Source: UBA6921 sp031363085 (GTDB lineage: Bacteria > Pseudomonadota > Gammaproteobacteria > SG8-11). Taken from it: DNA of 11,843 nucleotides. Below the pieces are notes generated by a model, which did no database searches, was not told the origin of the DNA, and worked only from the letters and a program-made list of their open reading frames with translations. The DNA is taken from contig JANLTU010000189.1 of assembly GCA_031363085.1 (NCBI GenBank), forward strand, positions 1-11,843, read 5' to 3'. Positions 1 to 5,609 of the stretch are shown here, piece after piece (position 1 is the stretch's first letter; the number at the start of each line of letters is the position of its first letter). The translations under genes and the position numbers were made by a program.

Positions 1-27
1 CGCGCGAAATGCTTCAGCGGGTTTCAT
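1..27 (-). CDS. Possible start of an unidentified gene, cut by the window edge
   Basis: Downstream of mtnD on the minus strand an ATG (bases 27-25) opens a frame reading MKPAEAFRA up to the window edge. Only nine codons are visible, so no family can be assigned. It lies 41 bases after the mtnD stop on the same strand, so it could share the mtnD transcript. The ribosome site ahead of it is weak. It could equally be non-coding sequence. Confidence 0.3.
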
Positions 28-68
28 TTGAATGAGTCTATCCCGTTTTTTCTGAAGTGCCCTTAAAA

Positions 69-617
69 TCAAAACTGATCGAACGTCGGAAACGATTTCG
101 CAATCGGATTGCCGGTAAATTGCGCGACCCAACCTTCCGGCGTAGTGAACAGGCGGATGCATTTGAAGTTGGGATTCTCGCCCATATCAAACCAATGCTT
201 CATGTTCGCCGGCACGCTGATGAGGTCGCCCTTCTCGCACATCAGGCAATAAACCTTATCGTTCGGATGCAGGTAAAACAGCCCTTTGCCGTCGACGAAG
301 AAGCGCACTTCGAAATCGCTGTGCTGGTGTTCGTCGAGAAATTTTTTGCGGAACTCAGCCTTCTGCGGATGATCGGGCTTGAGCGCAACCACATCGGCCG
401 ATTGAAATCCGTACTCGTTCATCAAGCAATCCACCGACTCGCGGTACGCCGCGATGATGTCGTCGTTCGACATGTCGTTGGTCAGCGTCTTGTTGGCCTT
501 CCAGCGCTCGATACGCACGCCCACGCCGTGCAATTGCGTGGCGATGATGTCGATGTCGGTGTAAGTCGCGACCGGTTTGGCGGCGATGGTGTCGTTAAAA
601 ATTTTCAGGGTGGTCAT
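69..617 (-). CDS. mtnD: Acireductone dioxygenase (methionine salvage)
   Basis: Predicted cytosolic cupin enzyme that oxidises acireductone with O2. The Fe form gives the methionine precursor 2-keto-4-methylthiobutyrate plus formate; the Ni form gives an off-pathway product with CO. The protein is 182 residues, normal for the family. The metal ligands of the family are visible: H97 and H99 in EHQH, E103 in FEVRFF, and H141 in KHWFDMG. The ending EGWVAQFTGNPIA is also family-typical. The frame is open 40 codons further upstream, but the ATG at 617 is chosen because the protein then starts as expected (MTTLKIFND) and an AAAGGAGG ribosome site lies 8 bases ahead of it. No other salvage gene is seen in the window; the neighbour upstream is an unrelated VWA lipoprotein gene, 77 bases away. 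Confidence 0.95.
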   Translation of the reverse strand: MTTLKIFNDTIAAKPVATYTDIDIIATQLHGVGVRIERWKANKTLTNDMSNDDIIAAYRESVDCLMNEYGFQSADVVALKPDHPQKAEFRKKFLDEHQHSDFEVRFFVDGKGLFYLHPNDKVYCLMCEKGDLISVPANMKHWFDMGENPNFKCIRLFTTPEGWVAQFTGNPIAKSFPTFDQF

Positions 618-658
618 GGCGCGTGCCTCCTTTCTATGGATGGACGGGTGAAAGTTGG

Positions 659-686
659 ATTCTATCGAAACTTCGAGAACCGTCAA
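659..686 (-). promoter_or_regulatory. Sigma70-like promoter for mtnD
   Basis: Read on the minus strand, TTGACG (686-681) and TAGAAT (664-659) are separated by 16 bases, a good match to the -35 and -10 consensus. Transcription would start near base 652, giving a leader of about 35 bases that contains the AAAGGAGG ribosome site. The element lies wholly in the gap between the VWA gene and mtnD, so mtnD is probably transcribed independently. This is inference from consensus only. Confidence 0.55.
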
Positions 687-694
687 CACCGCAC

Positions 695-2266
695 CTATTC
701 CGCGAAGATCACCAGCAACCCCGCCAGCGTTGCCCACACGCCGGGCAAACTGGTTGCAGCCAGTTTCAATGCGCTCGCAATTAATTGCTGGGGGGTCGAA
801 GCGTGTTGCTGCGGCTTCGTAATTGGCACACTCCCGATTGACGCCGCCGGTTTCTCTGCGCTGGCTTCGGCGCGCTGCACGAGAATACGGCGTATATTTT
901 CAAGCCGCTCAATTTCTTTGCTCAACACCGGCGCCTGCGCTTCCAGCAGGCGATTGTTGATTATCTGAAGATCCACGATCTCCAATGCCTTGCCGAATTC
1001 GTTGCGTTCCGCAAGCTCGCCTAGCTCGACCAATGCCTGCGCGTTTCCGAATAACACGCTGTTGCGCGCGACCAGGACGTTGACGTCCGCCTTGCTTGGT
1101 TTAGCCGCCGTGTGCCATTCCACGGCGGCATTTGCCGCAAGCGCGCGGGGCTCCGCGCCGATTTCGGTATAGCGAAGCTCGGCCTGGAGCGGCACAACCG
1201 ACCCTGGCGCGACGTGGCCCTCAAGCTCCGCCAGTACGATGCGCCAGTCATCGACATTTAACTCGCCGAACTCAAGCGTGACGCTGCCATCGCTAGCGCG
1301 CGCATTTTTTGACGCGCCGTAGACGTTGATCAATTTGAATCCGGGCGTTGCCGCGACCATCAGGCGAACATCTCGGACCACAGGAATCACGGTCGACACC
1401 AGCTCGTCGCGCAAAATCGTGGTCAGCGCCTTGCCGTTTTCCGCGAAATAGTAGTGACCTCGACCCTCCGCTGCGATATCGCGTAACACCACTTCATCCA
1501 CGTCAATACCCAGCCCCACCGTCGAAATACGCTGATTTTCCAGGTATTCCACCGCCGCCTTTTTTGCCAATTCCGCAGGCGCGCGCACGCCAACATTCGA
1601 ACGTCCATCCGTGATCAACACCAAGCGGCGGGCACCTTGTCCGGTAAAGCGCGACATTTCCCGATAGCCGACGACCAATCCATCTTCGATGTTGGTCCCG
1701 CCGTTGGCCGCCAACTGACGTACCAAATCTAACGCGCGCGACCGGCTGTTTTGATTTAACGGTTGCGGCTCGAAGAGCACCGAAGCGATGTTGTTGAACA
1801 CCACGATGGCCAGCTCGTCGCCATCACGCAGCTCCACTATCGAATTCGCCAGCGCCGCGCTGGTGTCCTTCATTTTAGAATCCGCCTGCATCGAGCCGCT
1901 GATATCCACAACCAAGCATAGGCTTATAGATTGACGTTGTTCTTGCGCGGTGGGCTTACGTGTTTTAACCGCAATCTGGATCAAGCTGCGGTCGCTGGCC
2001 ATCGGCTGAACGCGCGTGAACGGCGTTACCCGTAACGCAATACTGGCGGCCTCGGGCACCACAACATCATCCTGCGGAAAGGCGTTCAGATATTCGTCAA
2101 CACGCAGCGTGCGATGAAAGTCGATGGCTCCATGTTCCAACTGCTTCTGCGAGTAGTGGTAAGACGCGCTGCTGGTGGACGCACAACCGCTGGAAAAAAC
2201 CACCGCCACAAATAACGGCAACAAACAGAGCGGCCAATGACGGGCGTTGCGGGGTTTGCTGTTCAT
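695..2266 (-). CDS. Predicted lipoprotein with von Willebrand factor A domain
   Basis: A 523-residue protein of unknown specific function. The N-terminus is basic, then a hydrophobic core (residues 11-25) leads to SSGC with C28 as the likely lipidated cysteine. Ser at -3 is not the best lipobox residue, so lipoprotein status is likely rather than certain. A VWA domain spans about residues 115-300 and has a complete metal-ion-dependent adhesion site: D121, S123 and S125 in DISGSM, T191 in GGTNI, and D220 in ITDG. The region before it (DEYLNAFP, about 57-64) and a C-terminal beta-rich part recall YfbK-like VWA proteins. The last 17 residues are hydrophobic (PGVWATLAGLLVIF) and may form a second membrane contact. 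VWA lipoproteins of this type usually mediate protein-protein contacts; the partner is unknown. No co-directional partner gene lies immediately upstream. Confidence 0.85.
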   Translation of the reverse strand: MNSKPRNARHWPLCLLPLFVAVVFSSGCASTSSASYHYSQKQLEHGAIDFHRTLRVDEYLNAFPQDDVVVPEAASIALRVTPFTRVQPMASDRSLIQIAVKTRKPTAQEQRQSISLCLVVDISGSMQADSKMKDTSAALANSIVELRDGDELAIVVFNNIASVLFEPQPLNQNSRSRALDLVRQLAANGGTNIEDGLVVGYREMSRFTGQGARRLVLITDGRSNVGVRAPAELAKKAAVEYLENQRISTVGLGIDVDEVVLRDIAAEGRGHYYFAENGKALTTILRDELVSTVIPVVRDVRLMVAATPGFKLINVYGASKNARASDGSVTLEFGELNVDDWRIVLAELEGHVAPGSVVPLQAELRYTEIGAEPRALAANAAVEWHTAAKPSKADVNVLVARNSVLFGNAQALVELGELAERNEFGKALEIVDLQIINNRLLEAQAPVLSKEIERLENIRRILVQRAEASAEKPAASIGSVPITKPQQHASTPQQLIASALKLAATSLPGVWATLAGLLVIFAE

Positions 2267-2325
2267 AGGCGACTCAGAGATTGAATAGTGATGCTACAAC
2301 AAAGCGCGGCAGACACGCGAGCTGC

Positions 2326-2592
2326 TCATGAAACTTTTTCTGACAGCCACACTTTGATGAGTGACTGGTAGGGCACGTCGCGTTTGTTAGCCTCAACTTT
2401 AAATGAAATGCGCTCTAATAACGCCTACGGCAGACGTAATAAAATGGTTTCAGTCGACGGTTTGAGCTTGGGAAAACGCACGCGTTTTGCCGCAAGCCAA
2501 TCTACGTATTCAGTCGAATCGTGCGTTTCCCAAAACTTTTTCTCTTCTTTCTCAGAAGTAAATTGGGGAACCGCTTTAAGTTTCTTTTTCAT
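2326..2592 (-). pseudogene. Amber-interrupted CopG-type (BrnA-like) antitoxin gene
   Basis: From ATG at 2592 the minus strand reads MKKKLKAVPQFTSEKEEKKF, then WETHDSTEYVDWLAAKRVRF and PKLKPSTETILLRLP, followed by TAG (2427-2425). The same frame then continues as ALLERISFKVEANKRDVPYQ and SLIKVWLSEKVS to a TGA at 2328-2326. The whole reading, ignoring the TAG, is a full-length ribbon-helix-helix antitoxin of the type paired with BrnT toxins (from memory, Pfam CopG_antitoxin). The strand LRLP and the helices after it are the DNA-binding fold, so the amber codon falls inside the DNA-binding part and should inactivate it. A single base change from CAG or GAG would explain it. Suppression or readthrough cannot be excluded from sequence. 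Confidence 0.75.
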
Positions 2593-2660
2593 AAATTGCC
2601 CGTTCCTTTAGATGCGCCGGATCGCATTGCGGGCGTTCCAGAATTTATTTTTCGTTCGGT
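2576..2660 (-). pseudogene. Degraded C-terminal tail of a BrnT-like toxin
   Basis: Immediately upstream of the antitoxin remnant, one minus-strand frame ends KERAIYEKET and stops at 2578-2576, overlapping the antitoxin start by 17 bases. A neighbouring frame contains ARNAIRR and a third contains ERKINS. Read together across two frame changes they resemble the usual BrnT ending (RIISAR-x-A-x-R/K-x-ER-x-x-YE). The rest of the toxin, about 200 bases, is missing; its place is taken by the uvrD promoter and the start of uvrD. The overlap with the antitoxin is typical of brnTA operons. The match is short and relies on frame changes, so it is tentative. Confidence 0.45.
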
Positions 2661-2716
2661 GACTTTCCATGCCTTGGAAGATGTGGTTCGTGTACTTGTT
2701 GTAGCGTAATGTGGGC

Positions 2717-2743
2717 TTGCGCCGCAAACATATTTGCTACACT
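2717..2743 (+). promoter_or_regulatory. Possible extended -10 promoter of uvrD
   Basis: TTTGCTACACT contains an extended -10 (TG, one base, TACACT at 2738-2743). A weak -35 candidate TTGCGC lies at 2717-2722 with a short 15-base spacer. The start of transcription would be near 2750, only a base or two before the uvrD ATG at 2752, so the message could be leaderless or almost so. No Shine-Dalgarno sequence is seen ahead of that ATG, which fits. Confidence 0.4.
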
Positions 2744-2751
2744 CCCCGCCT

Positions 2752-5010
2752 ATGGACGTCACCCGCATTCTCGAAAATCTCAACGACGCGCAGCGCAGTG
2801 CAGTGTGCGCGCCGGACGGCCACGTGCTGGTACTGGCCGGTGCGGGCAGCGGCAAAACGCGCGTGCTCACGCATCGGGTAGCGTGGCTGATCGAAGCGCA
2901 TGGCGCGTCGCCGTATGGCATTCTCGCCGTGACTTTTACCAACAAGGCGGCGCATGAAATACGCGGGCGCATTGAAGCTTTGCTCAACGTTCCAGCGACC
3001 GCCAGGGATGGCGGAAGTGCGGAAAATGCAGGAGCAGTCTTTCCGCCGCGCGCATTGTGGGTCGGCACCTTTCATGGCCTGACGCACCGGCTGCTACGCA
3101 TCCACTGGCGCGAAGCCAATCTGGTGGAGAATTTTCAGATCCTCGACAGCGAAGACCAGTTGCGCGCGGTGCGGCGCGTGATCCGGGAACTGGGTCTTGA
3201 CGAATCGCAGTGGGTGCCCAAGCAGGCGATGTGGTTCATCAACGGCCGCAAAGACGAAGGCTTGCGCCCGCAGCATCTGGAACACCACGGCGACCCGCAC
3301 CAGAAGAATTTGATCCGCATTTATCAGGCGTATGAAGACGCCTGCCAGCGCGCCGGCCTAGTGGATTTCGCCGAGCTGCTGCTGCGCGCGCACGAGCTGT
3401 GGCTGAAGCGCCCGGAGGTGCTGGCGCATTATCGCGAACGCTTTCGGCACGTGCTGGTCGATGAATTTCAAGACACCAACGCACTGCAATACGCCTGGAT
3501 TCGCATGTTAGTGGGCGAGACCGGGCGCCTGTTCGCGGTCGGCGACGACGACCAATCGATCTACGGCTGGCGTGGCGCGCGCATCGAGAACATCCAGAAA
3601 TTCCAGAACGACCTCAAAGGCACGACGCTGATCCGGCTGGAGCAAAACTATCGCTCCACCGGCAACATTCTCGCTGCGGCCAACGCATTGATATCTGTCA
3701 ATGAAGGGCGCCTTGGAAAAAACCTGTGGACCGACGACGTCAAGGGCGACCCGCTCTGCATTTACTCGGCGTTCAACGAACTCGACGAAGCGCGCTTCGT
3801 GGTGCACCGCATTCAGCAACATGTGGAACAAGGCGGACGCCGCGCCGAAACCGCAATTTTGTATCGCTCCAACGCCCAATCGCGCGTGTTTGAAGAAGCC
3901 TTGATTCAAGCCGCCGTGCCCTACCGCGTGTACGGCGGCTTGCGCTTTTTCGAGCGCCAGGAAATCAAAGACGCGCTAGCGTATTTGCGCCTGATGGCCA
4001 ACCGTAACGACGACCCCGCGTTTGAGCGCAGCGTGAACACTCCGCCGCGCGGCATCGGTGACCGCACCGTGCAACAAGTGCGCGACATGGCACGCGAACA
4101 CAATGTCACGCTGTGGGACGCCGCACGGCGCATGATCGGCGACAAGCAACTCACTGCACGCGCGGGCAACGCAGTGCGCGGTTTCATGGAGCGCATCGAG
4201 CAACTCAAGCAACACACCGCGAATCTGCATCTGCACGAAACCATCGAACACATGCTGCAACACAGCGGCCTGCTCGAACACTACCGCAACGAAAAGGGCG
4301 AGAAGGCCGAATCGCGCGTCGAAAACCTCGAAGAATTAATCACCGCCGCGCGCCATTTTCGACCGCCAGGGATGGCGGAAGTGCGGGAAACGCAGGAGCA
4401 GTCTTCCCGCCAGTTGGGCGACGAAGAAGAAATGGACGCGATGTCGGCGTTCCTGTCGCACGCGGCGCTGGAAGCCGGCGAAGCGCAAGGCAACGCCTGG
4501 GACGATTGCGTGCAACTGATGACACTGCATTCGGCCAAAGGTCTGGAATTCCCGCTGGTATTTTTGGCGGGCATGGAAGAAGGCCTGTTCCCGCACCAAC
4601 GCTCAAATGAAGAGCCCGGGCGCCTCGAAGAAGAACGCCGCCTGTGCTACGTGGGCATGACGCGCGCGATGAAGCAGTTGTACCTCACCCACGCCGAAGT
4701 GCGCCGCCTGTACGGACAGGAAACCTATCCGCGCCCCTCGCGCTTCGTGTCGGAAATTCCCGCCGAATTACTCAACGAAGTACGCGTGCGCGGCACCGTG
4801 TCGCGCCCGGTCGCCGCCGGTGCCTACCCGCAAGCCAGCCAAAGCATCGCCGGCATCAAACTCGGCCAACGCGTACAACACGGCAAATTCGGCGAAGGCG
4901 TGGTGCTGAAATTCGAAGGTGCCGGCGACTCCGCGCGCGTGCAGGTTAATTTTTCCAACGCGGGCACAAAGTGGCTGGTCGTGTCATTTGCGAATTTGCA
5001 GGCGGTGTGA
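2752..5010 (+). CDS. uvrD: DNA helicase II UvrD (superfamily 1, 3'-5')
   Basis: Predicted ATP-dependent 3'-5' helicase acting in nucleotide excision repair and methyl-directed mismatch repair. It is 752 residues against about 720 in E. coli. Motifs in order: Walker A GAGSGKT at 30-36 (K35), motif Ia AVTFTNKAA near 59-67, motif Ib VGTFHG near 104-109, motif II DEFQDT at 237-242, motif III GDDDQSIYGWRGA at 264-276, motif IV EQNYRST, motif V LMTLHSAKGLEFP, and motif VI YVGMTRA. The C-terminus (LGQRVQHGKFGEG to WLVVSFANLQAV) is the UvrD-type Tudor-like module, which separates it from Rep and PcrA. The frame opens 18 bases earlier at a TTG; ATG 2752 is chosen because MDVTRILENLNDAQ aligns with the E. 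coli start. Residues 82-99 and 537-554 are encoded by two copies of a 52-base repeat and have no counterpart in E. coli UvrD. Both fall in loops near subdomain junctions, so activity is probably kept. Confidence 0.96.
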   Translation: MDVTRILENLNDAQRSAVCAPDGHVLVLAGAGSGKTRVLTHRVAWLIEAHGASPYGILAVTFTNKAAHEIRGRIEALLNVPATARDGGSAENAGAVFPPRALWVGTFHGLTHRLLRIHWREANLVENFQILDSEDQLRAVRRVIRELGLDESQWVPKQAMWFINGRKDEGLRPQHLEHHGDPHQKNLIRIYQAYEDACQRAGLVDFAELLLRAHELWLKRPEVLAHYRERFRHVLVDEFQDTNALQYAWIRMLVGETGRLFAVGDDDQSIYGWRGARIENIQKFQNDLKGTTLIRLEQNYRSTGNILAAANALISVNEGRLGKNLWTDDVKGDPLCIYSAFNELDEARFVVHRIQQHVEQGGRRAETAILYRSNAQSRVFEEALIQAAVPYRVYGGLRFFERQEIKDALAYLRLMANRNDDPAFERSVNTPPRGIGDRTVQQVRDMAREHNVTLWDAARRMIGDKQLTARAGNAVRGFMERIEQLKQHTANLHLHETIEHMLQHSGLLEHYRNEKGEKAESRVENLEELITAARHFRPPGMAEVRETQEQSSRQLGDEEEMDAMSAFLSHAALEAGEAQGNAWDDCVQLMTLHSAKGLEFPLVFLAGMEEGLFPHQRSNEEPGRLEEERRLCYVGMTRAMKQLYLTHAEVRRLYGQETYPRPSRFVSEIPAELLNEVRVRGTVSRPVAAGAYPQASQSIAGIKLGQRVQHGKFGEGVVLKFEGAGDSARVQVNFSNAGTKWLVVSFANLQAV
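2996..3047 (+). repeat. Double-hairpin repeat, copy 1, inside uvrD
   Basis: A 52-base unit with two predicted stems. Stem 1 is CCGCC (2999-3003) with GGCGG (3010-3014) around loop AGGGAT. Stem 2 is GCGGAAA (3019-3025) with TTTCCGC (3040-3046) around a 14-base loop containing GCAGGAGCAG. It is translated as residues 82-99 of UvrD (about TARDGGSAENAGAVFP), entering at codon position 2. The unit has no stop codon in any of the six frames. Compared with E. coli UvrD this site has about 17 extra residues. Confidence 0.9.
4360..4411 (+). repeat. Double-hairpin repeat, copy 2, inside uvrD
   Basis: Second copy, same orientation, identical to copy 1 at 49 of 52 positions. Stem 1 (4363-4367 with 4374-4378) is unchanged. 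Stem 2 is GCGGGAA (4383-4389) with TTCCCGC (4404-4410). The A-T pair of copy 1 (3023/3042) is a G-C pair here (4387/4406), so both differing stem bases preserve pairing; the third difference (3027/4391) is in the loop. It is translated in a different frame as residues 537-554 (RPPGMAEVRETQEQSSR), adding about 16 residues compared with E. coli UvrD. Confidence 0.9.
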
Positions 5011-5021
5011 AATTCAAATTG

Positions 5022-5050
5022 TAGGGCGGATTAGCGCAGCGTAACCCGCC
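5022..5050 (+). repeat. REP-like inverted repeat after uvrD
   Basis: GGCGGATTA (5025-5033) faces TAACCCGCC (5042-5050) across GCGCAGCG, forming a nine-pair arm with one mismatch. Repeats of the form TAGGGCGGATTAGCGCAGCG are widespread between genes in Proteobacteria (recalled, not searched). It starts 11 bases after the uvrD stop, could end or stabilise the uvrD message, and has no T-run. Confidence 0.6.
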
Positions 5051-5058
5051 GATCAGGC

Positions 5059-5259
5059 TCAATTCGAGAATCGTTGACGCCCCAATATCAAAGGCTCCGT
5101 TACGAAACGACGAACCTCCGCAATGACTTCGTCCAGCGTCGGTGCCTCGATTCGGTTCTTGCCGAGGAAGGCCTTCCACTGAGCGCGCTTCGCTGCGGCG
5201 CGCGCAAACTCCTCACTCAGACCGAGCGGCACATCTTTCGGCCGAGCCGTTTCCCGACA
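5059..5259 (-). pseudogene. C-terminal remnant of an AbiEii/AbiGii-type nucleotidyltransferase toxin
   Basis: A 66-codon minus-strand frame with no start codon of its own, bounded upstream by TAA (5262-5260) and ending in TGA at 5061-5059. It reads RPKDVPLGLSEEFARAAAKR, then AQWKAFLGKNRIEAPTLDEV and IAEVRRFVTEPL. The pattern PLGLS-EF-A-AAK-AQW-AFL-KN followed by L-EV is what I recall at the C-terminus of AbiEii/AbiGii toxin-family proteins, the toxin half of abortive-infection toxin-antitoxin pairs. The nucleotidyltransferase core and any AbiEi antitoxin gene are absent, so this is a dead fragment. It abuts IS3 debris, suggesting the IS disrupted it. Assignment is from memory of the family. 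Confidence 0.55.
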
Positions 5260-5260
5260 T

Positions 5261-5429
5261 TAGCCACGTGTAATAACCGTTATTGTGCACGTCGAACACC
5301 CGACTGATCACCGTCACCTGACCGTCACCGGAAATTGCTTGCGTACACACCCAAACCGTCGTTTACCACCAACTGCGCCGCCTGTTCCTTAAGTTTCTGC
5401 CTGTACACCCGCCTCGGGATCTTTTCCAT
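5261..5429 (-). mobile_element. Remnant of an IS3-family insertion sequence (orfA start plus orfB fragment)
   Basis: On the minus strand, ATG 5429 has an AGGAGG ribosome site 7 bases upstream (5442-5437) and reads MEKIPRRVYRQKLKEQAAQL, then VVNDGLGVYASNFR and stop (5327-5325). This is the usual start of an IS3-type OrfA helix-turn-helix protein (RRxY...FKEQAxxLV). A few bases on, another frame (5317-5261) reads VTVISRVFDVHNNGYYTWL, the typical beginning of the OrfB transposase (CRVF-V-SGYYAW). Everything between the two, and the whole DDE domain, is deleted. The fragment joins the AbiEii remnant at about 5260. No terminal inverted repeats could be identified. Confidence 0.65.
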
Positions 5430-5609
5430 TGACTCGCCTCCTCTTTTTCAAGCCACCTCAGAACAGGCTCTAAAGGGTTCCATCCTACGACATGAACCGA
5501 GCGACTCATACAGCTTCATCACAACCACCTGATCCTTACCTATACTTATCTACAAGAAACTTCCTCCTCTGCCGATACTCAGAAGGGTTTACTCTCCTAA
5601 AAAATCGCG

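Larger units (their letters stand above)
5011..5609. other. 599-base gap with repeat and decayed mobile and defence genes
   Basis: No intact gene is seen. From left to right it holds a REP-like inverted repeat (5022-5050), the minus-strand tail of an AbiEii-like gene (5059-5259), and minus-strand fragments of an IS3-type element (about 5261-5429). The last 180 bases before sucA are AT-richer and must hold the sucA promoter unless transcription comes from further upstream. TATACT at 5541-5546 is a possible -10, but I see no convincing -35. No clear ribosome site precedes sucA. Confidence 0.7.

Noticed and set aside
57..968. Long plus-strand frame of 303 codons
   Set aside because: It lies antisense to mtnD and the end of the VWA gene, has no recognisable domain, and no ribosome site; mtnD on the other strand has all metal ligands.
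2384..2611. Plus-strand frame of 75 codons between the VWA gene and uvrD
   Set aside because: The opposite strand carries a recognisable antitoxin reading; this frame is its antisense shadow.
2589..3068. Minus-strand frame of 159 codons overlapping the uvrD start
   Set aside because: Mostly antisense to uvrD; only its last part (ERKINS) may coincide with the toxin remnant.
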